From positions 140,509-204,508 of the forward strand of contig NZ_BMXJ01000007.1 in NCBI RefSeq assembly GCF_014651695.1: a DNA stretch of 64,000 nucleotides. The letters run 5' to 3'. The position numbers were made by a program, and so were the translations under genes. The stretch is from Nocardiopsis terrae. GTDB lineage: Bacteria > Actinomycetota > Actinomycetes > Streptosporangiales > Streptosporangiaceae. A model generated the notes under the pieces. The model was not told where the DNA came from. It made no database searches and worked only from the letters and a program-made list of their open reading frames with translations. The number at the start of each line of letters is the position of its first letter. Position 1 is the first letter of the stretch. This document shows, one piece after another, positions 51,094 through 63,399 of the stretch.

Positions 51094-53463
51094 CTATCCC
51101 CAGGACTGGTTGAGGGCCTGGGGGCCGGTGGGTTCGTCGTTGGGATCCACCTCGTGGGAACCACCGTTCCCCCCGTTCCCACCGTTACCGCTCCCGTTCC
51201 CGTGGGCCTCGCTCTCGCGGGCGCCGCTGTCGTCCGGGGCCCGGCCGCTGGGGCGGCTCCGCGCGCGGGTCCGGAACTCCCGGCGCAGCCGCTCCAACTG
51301 CCGCAGGCTGGTGAGGGTGTCGGGGTGCCCCGGCCCCTGGATCCGGCCGCGGTCCTCCACCAGGTCCTCCAACGCGCGGACGGCGCCGCCGGTGTCGTCG
51401 GCCCGGGCCCGCCAACAGGCCAGGTTGTGTCGGCTGACCAGGGTGCTCGGATGCTCCGGGCCCAGCACGTCCTCCTGGACGGCGACCAGCTCCCGGAGCC
51501 CCGCCACCGCACCCTCCGGGTCCCCGGCGACCCCGCGCCAGTGGGCGAGGTTGTGCAGCGTGTTGAGGGTGTTCGGGTGGTCGGGGCCCAGGTGTGCGCG
51601 CTGGTCGGCGAGGAGCTCCTGGGAGGCCTGGACCGCCGCCGACAGGTCCCCCGCCTCGGCCCGGCACACCGCGAGGTTGCCGCGGGTGCTCAGGGTCTCC
51701 ACCCGGTCCGCGCCCACCACGCGCTCCAGGTCCGACAGCAGGTGCCGGTACCGGATGATCGCGCCGGCGGTGTCCCCCGCCCGGGACCGCAGGTAGGCCA
51801 GCCCGTGCCGGGTACGCAGGGTGTCGAGGTGGTCCGGGCCGAGCACCCGGAGTTGGCGTTCGTACAGTTCCTCGAAGACCCGCTGGGCCTGCGACAGGTC
51901 TCCGGTCGCCCCGGTCCAGTACGCCAGGGGGTCGACGTTGACGGGGTTCCCGGACAGCCCGGGGTGTTCCGGGTGCTCGGGGTCCAGGGCGTGAGCGACC
52001 GCCTCCGCCAGCACCTCCCAGTACGTCACCGCCCACTCCACCTGCCGGGACGAGTCCAGTCCGCGGCCCGCCCGGAACAGCACCGGGTGGATGCCCTCCT
52101 CCCACAGCCAGCTCCACACCCGGACCCGGCCCGCGGTCCGCTCGCGCAGCACCGCCGTGTTCGAGCGCAGTCGGCGCCCCAGAGCCGAGTCGCGCGCGGT
52201 GTCCGGCCACACGTCCACCAGCGCGTCCGCGATGGTGCGGACCGTCTCCCGGGCGGGGCGGCTGCGCGTGTGCTCCCGGGCCGCGCGCTGGGTGAGGTGG
52301 TGGGCGCCGATCACCAGCGGGGTGTCCCGGGTGACCAGGTTCAGGCGCTCCAGGGAGGCCAGCGCCAGCCGGACCTCGTGCCTGGTCAGGGTACGCGCGG
52401 GGAAGGTGCGGCGCCCCAGGTAGTTGCGGACCGGCCGGGAGACGAGGACCTGTTCGGGGGCGGCCGCGGAGTCCAGGAGGGCGATCAGGCCCATGAGGGG
52501 GCGTGCCACCCCCTCGGGGCGGTGGGCGTCGGCGCGCTCCACCGCCAGCTCCCAGGTGGCGGCTGCGGGGGAACGGGTGGCCCAGCGGGGGAAGGAGTCG
52601 GCGAGCCCGGCCGTGCGCTCGTGGAACAGCGCCAGGTAGGCGGCGGGGGAGAGCCGCAGGTCCGCCATGTACGCGACGGCCTGGGCGAGGGCGAGGGGGA
52701 GGTGGCCCAGGTCGGCGGCGAGGGAACGGAGGTCGTCGTCGGTGTGCTCGATCTCGGCCTCCACCAGCGAGGCGTGCAGGTAACCGTGCGCCTCGGGGGC
52801 GGAGAAGCCGTGGACGGTGACCAGGCGTCGGCCGCACGGGTCGAGCGTGCCGTCGTGGCTGCGGGTGGTGACGACCGTCCGGCCGTGCCCGGTACCCGGG
52901 GGCGGCCACAGGTCCTCGACCTCCACCGGGTCGGTGAGGTCGTCCCACACCACCAGCCAGCGGCGGCCCTCGGCGTCCACGGGCTCGTGCAGCCAGGCGA
53001 GGAACTGCCCGGCGGCCAGTTCGGCGTCGTCGGGGACCCGGGCGAAGAGCTGGCGGGCGGCCTGGGCGTAGGCGAAGACCACCCCCTCGCGGGTGGCGGC
53101 GTCCGCCCAGACGAGGACCTCCGGGCGCTGGTCGGGGTCTGGGTGCTCGCGCAGGGCACGGGCGTGCTGGGCGGCGAGCTGGGTCTTGCCGACCCCGCTG
53201 TCCCCGGACAGGACCTGGTGCGCTGCGGGGGCGCCGAAACAGGAGAGGGCCTCGTCGAGGACGCCGGAGAGGGAGCGTCGCCGCAGGTGTGCTGCGGGCT
53301 CCGGGACCAGCCCCACCCTGATCGGCCAGTTCACCGGGTTTCGGCTGGTGTGGAAGTCGTCCTCCTGGGAGGGGGTGTCCGTCGGGGCCGAGTGGTCGGG
53401 TCCTGGACCGAGGGGGTTGCCGTCCGCGGTCGTGCCGTTGCCGTGTTCGTGGCCAGAGTTCAA
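51094..53463 (-). CDS. STAND NTPase: NB-ARC-like domain plus tetratricopeptide repeats
   Basis: About 789 aa. P-loop SGDSGVGKTQLAAQHARALR (K93), Walker B RRWLVVWDDLTDP, RTVVTTRSHD and GHLPLALAQAVAYMADLRLS follow the NB-ARC/AP-ATPase order of bacterial STAND regulators. The last 280 residues hold five kinesin-light-chain-type TPRs of 42 aa with a recurring LGPDHxxTLxxxxxLA pattern. The tail is Gly/Asn-rich. Such proteins act as signal-driven switches in regulation, peptide systems (FxsT-like) or phage defence; no effector domain is visible at the N terminus. TTG 53463 has AAGGG 9 nt upstream; GTG 53472 is an alternative. Confidence 0.85.
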   Translation of the reverse strand: MNSGHEHGNGTTADGNPLGPGPDHSAPTDTPSQEDDFHTSRNPVNWPIRVGLVPEPAAHLRRRSLSGVLDEALSCFGAPAAHQVLSGDSGVGKTQLAAQHARALREHPDPDQRPEVLVWADAATREGVVFAYAQAARQLFARVPDDAELAAGQFLAWLHEPVDAEGRRWLVVWDDLTDPVEVEDLWPPPGTGHGRTVVTTRSHDGTLDPCGRRLVTVHGFSAPEAHGYLHASLVEAEIEHTDDDLRSLAADLGHLPLALAQAVAYMADLRLSPAAYLALFHERTAGLADSFPRWATRSPAAATWELAVERADAHRPEGVARPLMGLIALLDSAAAPEQVLVSRPVRNYLGRRTFPARTLTRHEVRLALASLERLNLVTRDTPLVIGAHHLTQRAAREHTRSRPARETVRTIADALVDVWPDTARDSALGRRLRSNTAVLRERTAGRVRVWSWLWEEGIHPVLFRAGRGLDSSRQVEWAVTYWEVLAEAVAHALDPEHPEHPGLSGNPVNVDPLAYWTGATGDLSQAQRVFEELYERQLRVLGPDHLDTLRTRHGLAYLRSRAGDTAGAIIRYRHLLSDLERVVGADRVETLSTRGNLAVCRAEAGDLSAAVQASQELLADQRAHLGPDHPNTLNTLHNLAHWRGVAGDPEGAVAGLRELVAVQEDVLGPEHPSTLVSRHNLACWRARADDTGGAVRALEDLVEDRGRIQGPGHPDTLTSLRQLERLRREFRTRARSRPSGRAPDDSGARESEAHGNGSGNGGNGGNGGSHEVDPNDEPTGPQALNQSWG

Positions 53464-53625
53464 CAGCCACACCCTTCCCGGGGTCTGGGGGAGCCGCGCG
53501 CGCCCATCGCACCTACGTGTCGTATGCCCCGACCGTGTGTCGGGAACCCCGGGGGCAAAGGGGTTTCGGACGATCCAGTTCCCATCACAGAGGGGAGTCA
53601 ACCCCATCGTTTGCGCTATCCCAGG

Positions 53626-54552
53626 TCAGTGCCGCGAGGTTGGTTCCGGGGTTGTCCGGGACCGCTGGGAATCCGTTCCCGACCCGTGCGGGGGATCGGA
53701 GGGTGCGCCCCCGGCGCCGGTCCCGGCCGCGCCTCCGGGACGGGCCACCGCCACGGCTCCGACCGCGGCCAGGGCGAACAGCGTTCCGGCCACCGACCCC
53801 GCACTGTTGACCAGCAGGTCTCCCGTGTCGGCCATCCGGTTCCACGGCAGGGCCCACTGGGCGGCCTCGACGGTCAGCGACAGCCCCGGGCCGAACAGCA
53901 CCCGGGCGGTCCAGGAACCGAAGGCGAAGAAGGCGAGCACACCGACCGGGACGAACAGCAGCGTGTTCAGGGTGCGTTCCTGGAGGGCGAGGCCCCCGCT
54001 CGTGCCCCACGGGCCCTCGGCGGCCAGTCGGGCCTCGTACTCGGCGTTGCGCGTGAGCTCCTCCGTGACCACCCGCTCGGCCAGGGCGGCCTCCTCCTGC
54101 GGGGCGGGCCCGCCCTCGGCGTCGGTGACCGCCAGGTCCCCGTCCGGAGTGTCGTGCACGTACAGGCCGTCCTCGCCTCGGCCCTCCCCGGTCCGCTCGG
54201 CGAGGGGGGCCTCCTCGGGCGCGTACCAGACGGTGCGGCCGTCCTCCAGCGTCCGGCCGAACCCCGCCCGGGGGCCGGAGGGCTCACCGAACCCGGGGAT
54301 GTCCCGGAAGGACAGCATCGGGTCCCAGACCACCGCGCGGTCGCCGCTCTCGGCGACCCCCGTACCGCCCACCGGTGCCGCCAGCACCGCCAGGTACACC
54401 GCGCCCGCCACCGCCAGCAGCACCCGCACCGGTCGCCGGAACCGTGCCGGGTCCGGGTGCCGCCACCAGGCCAGGGCCGCCGCGGCCGCCAGGCACAGGG
54501 CGAGAACCACGGCGATGGTCGTCGGGTTGACGTAGAACAGCACCTGCCACAC
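53626..54552 (-). CDS. VanZ-like membrane protein
   Basis: 308 aa. Helices at 8-28 and 43-62, an extracellular acidic insert of about 110 residues, then the VanZ core: NTLLFVPVGVLAFFAFGSWT, LSLTVEAAQWALPWNRMADT, GDLLVNSAGSVAGTLFALAA, with the characteristic E..Q and D..N residues. VanZ of enterococci gives low teicoplanin resistance, but most VanZ-like proteins are uncharacterised. GTG 54552 has GGAG 8 nt upstream. The large insert between helices 2 and 3 is longer than in typical family members. Confidence 0.8.
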   Translation of the reverse strand: MWQVLFYVNPTTIAVVLALCLAAAAALAWWRHPDPARFRRPVRVLLAVAGAVYLAVLAAPVGGTGVAESGDRAVVWDPMLSFRDIPGFGEPSGPRAGFGRTLEDGRTVWYAPEEAPLAERTGEGRGEDGLYVHDTPDGDLAVTDAEGGPAPQEEAALAERVVTEELTRNAEYEARLAAEGPWGTSGGLALQERTLNTLLFVPVGVLAFFAFGSWTARVLFGPGLSLTVEAAQWALPWNRMADTGDLLVNSAGSVAGTLFALAAVGAVAVARPGGAAGTGAGGAPSDPPHGSGTDSQRSRTTPEPTSRH

Positions 54553-54765
54553 GGGGCGACTCCACAGGGAGGGGACCGGTTCGCGTAGAGGCTAACGGAG
54601 CGTCGCCGCGTGAGAACGCCGTTGCGGGGCCCGGGGGTGTCCGCACCCGGTCACGCCGAGCGGTCCACGGGCACCGGGCCGGGGTGGTTGAGGGCGCTTG
54701 CCGCCGGTGCCGGTGCCGCCGGGACCGACACGCTTCGACCAGGTGTCCCGGGACCCGGAGCGGGA

Positions 54766-55809
54766 TCAGCGCCGGAGGACGGCGTCGACCAGGGCGTCGC
54801 GCTCGCCGGGGTGTTCGGCGCGCAGGAAGCGGGCCGCGGTGAACAGCTGGTCCGGGGGGAGGGAGCCGGCGGGGTGCACGCTCGCGACGGTTCCGTCGTC
54901 GAGCCGGGCGCGAACCTCGCTCGGACCACTGCCCTCCCGGCCGTCCGGGCTCCGGTACACGGCCAGCAGGCCCTCCTCCTGCGAGCACTCCACCCCGGGG
55001 AACCCGCAGTCGTCGCTGATCCCTTCGGCGGCCCGTTCCCGGGTCCAGCTCAGCACGTGGACGGCCGCGGCCCCCTCACCGCCGTCCGGTTCCGGTTCTT
55101 CCCCCGCGTCCGTCCCGCCGGGCCCCCCGGCGTTCGGCGCCCCCTCCGCTCCGCCGTCGCGGACGTAGGTCATCCGCAGGCCGTCATGCACCTCGTGCAC
55201 CCGCACCGGCACCCACCGCGGGGAGTCCAGCACGGCGATCGTGTACTCGAAGCCGTTGATCTGGGCGAGCGACCGCTGTTCGGTGAACCGGCCGCGCATG
55301 TGTTCGGACGCCAACGGCAGCACCAGCAGTGCGGCGACCGCCACCGCCACCCCCGGCAGCACCCCGGCTTGGCGACGTCCCTCGGGGCGGTTGGACAGTA
55401 CGCACACGCCCAGCGCGGCGGTCGACAACAGGGCGCTCACCGCGGCGATGTTCGCCACGAGGCCGCCGGGCAGAGGGGTGAACGCGGGCGCCAGGAAACC
55501 CATCACCACGGGTGTGGCCATCGAGACCCCGACCACCAGGGAGGCGCAGGAGGCCGGACGGGTCACCCCGGCGCTCCTCAGCCAGTACCCGGAGAGGAGG
55601 AGCATCAGCAGGATGCCGCCGACCGCCACCGGTGCGACCAGCAGCGACTCGGATCCGGCCCCGCCCGTGGTCAGGGTGCTGGTCAGGTCCCAGACAGCGA
55701 CGGGGAACAGTGACATCAGCGGGGCGGCCAACAGGCACAGGACGAGGATCGCGCCGACCGCGGCTACCCGGGGCCGGCCCGTGGGCGTTCGCGGGAGCAC
55801 GCCGTCCAT
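54766..55809 (-). CDS. Polytopic membrane protein with extracellular C-terminal domain (paralogue of the gene at 39972)
   Basis: 347 aa. Five or six hydrophobic segments in residues 15-185 (AAVGAILVLCLLAAPLMSLF, LLVAPVAVGGILLMLLLSGY, ASLVVGVSMATPVVMGFLAP, AAVSALLSTAALGVCVLS). The exterior domain contains EYTIAVLDSPRWVPVRVHEV, then SWTRERAAEGISDDCG and RARLDDGTVASVHPAGSL. ATG 55809 has AGGAGG 9 nt upstream. The topology and the AVLDSPRW segment match the protein at 39972-41297. Function unknown. Confidence 0.72.
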   Translation of the reverse strand: MDGVLPRTPTGRPRVAAVGAILVLCLLAAPLMSLFPVAVWDLTSTLTTGGAGSESLLVAPVAVGGILLMLLLSGYWLRSAGVTRPASCASLVVGVSMATPVVMGFLAPAFTPLPGGLVANIAAVSALLSTAALGVCVLSNRPEGRRQAGVLPGVAVAVAALLVLPLASEHMRGRFTEQRSLAQINGFEYTIAVLDSPRWVPVRVHEVHDGLRMTYVRDGGAEGAPNAGGPGGTDAGEEPEPDGGEGAAAVHVLSWTRERAAEGISDDCGFPGVECSQEEGLLAVYRSPDGREGSGPSEVRARLDDGTVASVHPAGSLPPDQLFTAARFLRAEHPGERDALVDAVLRR

Positions 55810-55945
55810 CAGACCCCAACCTCCTGAGCGGGGACGACACGTTACGCCTGTTGTCGCTTGGGCGCCAGATGCGCAAACCGGGAATCGTCCTTGACCCGGC
55901 GGCGGGGTCCCCGGCCGGGGGCGGTGAACCCCCGCGGTCACCGCA

Positions 55946-57130
55946 CTAGAGGCCCAGTTTGCGTACGTAGGGACGGCGGGCCAGGTTGAACTGCTGCCAC
56001 TTCGGGTCCATCTGGGTGCGCAGCTGCACCTTCCCCTCGGGCCAGTCCATCAGCTCGTTCTCGAACTCGGGGAGCACACCGGAGTCCGGGTCCAGGTAGT
56101 AGACGTACATCCGCTGCCCGCCCGCGGTCTGCTGCATGAACAGCGCCCCGTTCTCACCGAGGATCCCCGCCAGCCGGGCCTCCAGGTCGGACAGGGCCGC
56201 CACCGAGGTCTCCTCGGGGAGCCGGTCGGCGTCGGCGTCGGCGTAGGGCACCAGCACCTGGACGAACAGCGACAGCGCGGGCAGGTCGCGGCGGGTCACC
56301 GGGTGACGGAGCAGGATCTCCACCGGGCCCTGCAGCGGAAGCCTGCCGTGCAGGGTCACCCAGCCGTCGGTCCCGCCGAGGAGGTCGCCCATCTGCTTGG
56401 CGACGGCGGGCATGGAGGTCGGCGGGAGCGGGTCCAGCGGCCGCTCGTCCAGCGACTCCACCTTCCCGACCCAGCGCACCACCTCGTCCTCGCCGAGCGC
56501 CAGCATCGTGACGTGGTCGGCCACGCCCTGGCGGGCCTCGCCGGACAGGAACATGTTGTCGGGGTGGTAGACGCCCACCTCGATCTTGCCGGCGCCCTGG
56601 TTGACCCGCATCGACACCGACACGTGGGACAGGTCCAGCTCGTGGTCGTCCCAGCTCACCGTGTTGCCCAGCTGCTCGTGGTCGGCGGGGCGCACCGGGA
56701 GGAACCGCCACTCGGTGTCCTCGGGAGCGGACCGGAACCAGCGCTCGGACTGGATGCGCGCCTCCTCGGAGGGGCCGGGCCGCAGGGTCATCGCGTAGGC
56801 GGGCGCCTCGGTGAGCCCGGACGGGTCGTCCAGGGCGGCTAGCTGCTCCAGGAGCTTGGCCGGGTCGACGTCCGGGGACAGGTCCAACTCGTCCAGCCCG
56901 CCCTGGGGCCGGGGTGCCTGCCCCACCTCCCAGTCGAGGTCGGGGTGGATCTCCCTGACCAGGGCGGTGACCCGCTCGGACACCTCCGCGGGGGCGGGGG
57001 TCCCGGACTCGACGGAGTCGGCCAGGGCCGAGCGAACGGTGGGCCAGGCGTCCCAGAACGCGGTGACGGCGGCCGTGGATTCGGCGGAGTCGGAGGAGCC
57101 GGCGGAGCGGCGACGACGGAACAGAGCCAT
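55946..57130 (-). CDS. Conserved hypothetical protein, soluble
   Basis: 394 aa, no membrane segment. Basic start (MALFRRRRSAGSSDSAESTA), then a helical first third (VTALVREIHPDLDWEVGQAP), an internal region with NTVSWDDHELDLSHVSVSMR and VADHVTMLALGEDEVVRWVG, and a C-terminal alpha/beta part with FVQVLVPYADADADRLPEET and RMYVYYLDPDSGVLPEFENE. I cannot place the family with confidence; some features recall DUF695-type proteins. Divergent from mnmA with 124 bp between. ATG 57130. Confidence 0.75.
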   Translation of the reverse strand: MALFRRRRSAGSSDSAESTAAVTAFWDAWPTVRSALADSVESGTPAPAEVSERVTALVREIHPDLDWEVGQAPRPQGGLDELDLSPDVDPAKLLEQLAALDDPSGLTEAPAYAMTLRPGPSEEARIQSERWFRSAPEDTEWRFLPVRPADHEQLGNTVSWDDHELDLSHVSVSMRVNQGAGKIEVGVYHPDNMFLSGEARQGVADHVTMLALGEDEVVRWVGKVESLDERPLDPLPPTSMPAVAKQMGDLLGGTDGWVTLHGRLPLQGPVEILLRHPVTRRDLPALSLFVQVLVPYADADADRLPEETSVAALSDLEARLAGILGENGALFMQQTAGGQRMYVYYLDPDSGVLPEFENELMDWPEGKVQLRTQMDPKWQQFNLARRPYVRKLGL

Positions 57131-57239
57131 ACCCCGATTTTCGCAGAACCGGACGACCACCGCGTCCCCCGGAGTCGGGCGCGTCCCAAAGCACACCCCC
57201 GTGCGGGCCGTGCCGTGGCCCCGCCCTCCTCCGGGCGCA

Positions 57240-57245
57240 TAGGCT
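57240..57245 (+). promoter_or_regulatory. -10-like hexamer upstream of mnmA
   Basis: TAGGCT, 9 nt before ATG 57255; consistent with a leaderless or nearly leaderless transcript. Confidence 0.5.
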
Positions 57246-57254
57246 GGGGGCGTT

Positions 57255-58376
57255 ATGACTTTGCGTGTACTGGCCGCCATGTCCGGCGGGGTCGATTCCG
57301 CGGTAGCCGCGGCCCGTGTGGCCGAGGCGGGGTACGACGTCACCGGCGTTCACCTGGCCCTCTCCAAGAACCCACAGTCCTACCGAACCGGTGCGCGGGG
57401 CTGCTGCACCGTGGAGGACTCCCACGACGCCCGCCGTGCCGCGGACGTCATCGGCATCCCCTTCTACGTGTGGGACATGTCGGAGGAGTTCGACCGCGAG
57501 GTGGTCCAGGACTTCGTCGCCGAGTACGAGGCGGGCAACACCCCCAACCCGTGCCTGCGCTGCAACGAGAAGATCAAGTTCGAGGCGGTGCTCGACCGCG
57601 CCGTCGCGCTCGGCTTCGACGCCGTGGCCACGGGACACCACGTCCGCAAGCTCGACGGGCGCCTGGTGCGCAGCGTCGACGAGGGCAAGGACCAGTCGTA
57701 CGTGCTGGGCGTGCTCAACGCCGAACAGCTCGCCCACGCGATGTTCCCGCTCGGTGACTGCACCAAGGACGAGGTGCGCGCGGAGGCGGAGCGGCGCGGG
57801 CTCTCGGTGGCGGACAAGCCGGACAGCCACGACATCTGCTTCATCGCCGACGGCGACACCGCGGGGTTCCTGAACAGTCGGCTCGGCGAGAAGCCGGGTC
57901 CGATCCAGGACGAGGACGGCAACGTGGTGGGCAGCCACAAGGGGTCGCACGCGTTCACGGTCGGCCAGCGCAAGGGCCTGGGCCTGGGCGGGGCCCCGAA
58001 CCCGCGCTACGTGCTCTCCATCGAACCGGTGAACAACACCGTGACGGTGGGCCCCCGCGAGTCGCTGCGGGTGGACGAGATCGTGGGGACCCGGCCGGTG
58101 TGGAGCGGCAGCGAGCCGCTCGCCGAGCCCACCGAGTGCCGCGTCCAGCTGCGGGCGCACGGCGAGGTGTACCCGGCCACGGTCGTGCAGCGCGAGGCCG
58201 AGGACGGCCCGGAGCTGCTGGTCCGGTTGGCCGAGCCCGCCAAGGGTGTGGCCGCGGGCCAGGCCGTGGTGGTCTACGACGGCGACACGGTGCTGGGCTC
58301 GGCGACCATCCGCTCGACCGCGCGTTCACGCCAGGCGGCTCCGGAGACGGCGGGTTCGCGCAGCGCTCCGGCGTGA
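57255..58376 (+). CDS. mnmA: tRNA-specific 2-thiouridylase MnmA
   Basis: Thiolates U34 of tRNA Lys, Glu and Gln using ATP and a persulfide sulfur. The 373-aa product has PP-loop [15 protein letters not shown] (10-15), catalytic cysteines C100 or C103 in [17 protein letters not shown] and C195 in DICFIADGD, the [17 protein letters not shown] segment, and the C-terminal beta domain. The usual last residues are extended by about 20 Ala/Ser/Arg-rich residues. ATG 57255 preceded only by a -10-like box. Adjacent MetE-like and ligA genes make this a conserved actinobacterial neighbourhood. Confidence 0.96.
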   Translation: MTLRVLAAMSGGVDSAVAAARVAEAGYDVTGVHLALSKNPQSYRTGARGCCTVEDSHDARRAADVIGIPFYVWDMSEEFDREVVQDFVAEYEAGNTPNPCLRCNEKIKFEAVLDRAVALGFDAVATGHHVRKLDGRLVRSVDEGKDQSYVLGVLNAEQLAHAMFPLGDCTKDEVRAEAERRGLSVADKPDSHDICFIADGDTAGFLNSRLGEKPGPIQDEDGNVVGSHKGSHAFTVGQRKGLGLGGAPNPRYVLSIEPVNNTVTVGPRESLRVDEIVGTRPVWSGSEPLAEPTECRVQLRAHGEVYPATVVQREAEDGPELLVRLAEPAKGVAAGQAVVVYDGDTVLGSATIRSTARSRQAAPETAGSRSAPA

Positions 58377-58438
58377 CGGTGAACCGGTCGCGGTAGGACA
58401 CACCACACGCCTTTTCCGCCCCGCGCCCCTTGCCGAAG

Positions 58439-58457
58439 TTAGGTAAGGCAATGCAAA
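58439..58457 (+). promoter_or_regulatory. Weak iron-box-like sequence upstream of the DedA-like gene
   Basis: TTAGGTAAGGCAATGCAAA matches 14 of 19 positions of the IdeR/DmdR1 consensus. Five mismatches are more than most functional boxes show, so this is only a lead. Confidence 0.2.
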
Positions 58458-58491
58458 GTTGGGTGGTCAAGGTGTTGAAGGGGTCCGGTCC

Positions 58492-59085
58492 ATGCCGCAG
58501 TTCGCGTTTCTCGAGGGTCAGCCCTTCTGGGTCATCTACTGCACGCTGCTCGTGGTGATCCTGCTCCGGGCCCCGGCGACCTACTGGATCGGCCGGGGGC
58601 TGGGCGCCGGTGTCACCCGCAGCCGCATGGGCGAGCGCCTCGGGCCGAAGCTGGACGCCGCCAAAGGGCGCATCGACCGCTACGGTGCGCCCGTGGTCAC
58701 GCTCAGCTTCTTCACCGTGGGCATGCAGACGGCGATCAACTTCTCCGCCGGGGCCGTGCGTATGCGCTTCCCCCGGTACTTCGCCGCCGTGTTCGTCGGC
58801 GGTCTGGCCTGGGCTGGCCTGTGGGGCACGGTCATCGCCGGGCTGGTCGGAACCTGGCTGGAGCTCTTCCTCCGGTCGCCGTGGACCGCGACGGGTGTGA
58901 TCGCGGCGGCCGTGCTGGCCGTCGGCGCCCTGGTGCTGCGCGCCCGGCTGGTCCACCGCTCCCGCGGGGCCGCGCCCGAAGCCGCCGCCGAGACCGCACC
59001 CGAAGCGGCGACCGCACCCGAAACCGGGCCGGCCGGCCGGACCCGCGGCACGGGCAGGATCACCGCGGAGGGCCCCAATCGCTAG
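58492..59085 (+). CDS. DedA-like (VTT/SNARE-associated) membrane protein
   Basis: 197 aa. Four to five hydrophobic helices: FWVIYCTLLVVILLRAPATY, GAPVVTLSFFTVGMQTAINF, FAAVFVGGLAWAGLWGTVIA and TGVIAAAVLAVGALVLRARL. The order of RYGAPVVTLSFFTVGMQT, SAGAVRMRFPRYFAAVFVGG and WAGLWGTVIAG resembles the DedA core (half-helix, G, R/F motif). DedA proteins flip lipids such as undecaprenyl phosphate or PE; the usual acidic pair is not obvious here, so the match is partial. The C-terminal 45 residues are Ala/Glu/Pro-rich. ATG 58492 has AAGGGG upstream. Confidence 0.72.
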   Translation: MPQFAFLEGQPFWVIYCTLLVVILLRAPATYWIGRGLGAGVTRSRMGERLGPKLDAAKGRIDRYGAPVVTLSFFTVGMQTAINFSAGAVRMRFPRYFAAVFVGGLAWAGLWGTVIAGLVGTWLELFLRSPWTATGVIAAAVLAVGALVLRARLVHRSRGAAPEAAAETAPEAATAPETGPAGRTRGTGRITAEGPNR

Positions 59086-59088
59086 CGT
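59083..59088 (+). promoter_or_regulatory. -10-like hexamer upstream of the HAD gene
   Basis: TAGCGT, 6 nt before ATG 59095. It overlaps the stop region of the preceding gene. Confidence 0.45.
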
Positions 59089-59094
59089 GGGACC

Positions 59095-59745
59095 ATGCGC
59101 ATCTCCGTAGACGCCGTCCTGTTCGACATCGACGGCACACTCGTGGACTCCACCGGCGCCGTGGAACGGACCTGGCGCCTGTGGGCCGAGGCCCACGGCA
59201 CCGACCCGGACGAGATCCTGGAGGTCTCCCACGGCAGGCGCTCCGAGGACACCATCGCGATGTTCCTGCCCGACGAACAGGTGGCGGAGGCCACCGCCGA
59301 GCTGGAGGAACTCGAACTCGCCGACCTCGACGGCGTGACCGCTCTCCCCGCCGCGGCCGAACTCCTCGCCGCCCTGCCCGCCACGCGCTGGGCCGCCGTC
59401 ACCTCTGGGACGCGCAGGCTCATGACCGCCCGCCTGGAGGCAGCGGGCCTGCCCGTACCCGGCGTACTCGTCACCGCCGACGACGTCACCGTCGGCAAAC
59501 CCGACCCGCAGGGCTATCTCAGGGCCGCGGCCCGGCTCGGCCACGACCCGGCCCGCTGCCTGGTCGTCGAGGACGCCCCGGCGGGGATCCGGGCGGGTCT
59601 GGCCTCCGGGGCCGCCGTACTGGCCGTGGCCACCTCCCACGACCGCTTCGAACTCGAGGGGCTCGGTGCCACCGAGGTCGTCGACAACCTCACCCGGTGC
59701 TCCCTGGAGACCGGCCCCGACGGCCTGGTCCTCAGCACACCCTGA
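59095..59745 (+). CDS. HAD-IA family phosphatase
   Basis: 216 aa, cytoplasmic. Motif I FDIDGTL (nucleophile first Asp, acid second Asp), motif II AVTSGT, motif III K in VGKPDPQGYLRAAARLG, motif IV VVEDAPAGIRAGLASGA; all in order. The cap domain is the small helical type, as in beta-phosphoglucomutase and phosphoglycolate or sugar phosphatases (VDSTGAVERTWRLWAEAHGT). The substrate is not predictable. ATG 59095; short gap to the DedA-like gene. Confidence 0.92.
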   Translation: MRISVDAVLFDIDGTLVDSTGAVERTWRLWAEAHGTDPDEILEVSHGRRSEDTIAMFLPDEQVAEATAELEELELADLDGVTALPAAAELLAALPATRWAAVTSGTRRLMTARLEAAGLPVPGVLVTADDVTVGKPDPQGYLRAAARLGHDPARCLVVEDAPAGIRAGLASGAAVLAVATSHDRFELEGLGATEVVDNLTRCSLETGPDGLVLSTP

Positions 59746-59808
59746 CCCGGGTCCGGGGAGGGTGCCCGGGCGCGTGTCGGCCGCAGCACCGCCTCGCCCC
59801 GGTTGCTC

Positions 59809-59814
59809 TAACCT
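59809..59814 (+). promoter_or_regulatory. -10-like hexamer upstream of the MetE-like gene
   Basis: TAACCT, 8 nt before GTG 59823, no Shine-Dalgarno between. Confidence 0.5.
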
Positions 59815-59822
59815 TGGGCAAC

Positions 59823-63234
<3,412 letters not shown>

Positions 63235-63253
63235 GGGGACGGTCCGGGCGCGC

Positions 63254-63283
63254 GGGCAGGGATCTGGCGGATCCCTGCCCTTT
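63254..63283 (+). terminator. ligA terminator
   Basis: Perfect 11-bp stem (GGGCAGGGATC at 63254-63264 with 63270-63280), 5-nt loop, then TTT. Confidence 0.8.
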
Positions 63284-63313
63284 CCGGCTTACAAGAGGGT
63301 TAACTGATAGTTC

Positions 63314-63327
63314 CTGTCGAGCGACAG
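63314..63327. promoter_or_regulatory. 14-bp palindrome, candidate operator for the last gene
   Basis: CTGTCGAGCGACAG has 6-bp perfect arms around AG, 73 bp before the ATG. Outer AACTG/CAGTT bases extend the symmetry. Cognate factor unknown. Confidence 0.35.
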
Positions 63328-63399
63328 TTGGTGACGAAAGCCCGTAAGCTGTGCAACAACACCCCGGATATGGACACAGACATATCTCGGATATCGGTC

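Noticed and set aside
22361-55949. 24 of 27 bp match between 22361-22387 and 55923-55949
   Set aside because: In a 70 percent GC sequence a match of this size between two places in 64 kb can arise by chance, and one copy spans a stop codon. Not reported as a repeat.
58439-58457. Iron box before the DedA-like gene
   Set aside because: Five mismatches to the IdeR/DmdR1 consensus and no iron-related gene follow; kept only as a very weak feature.
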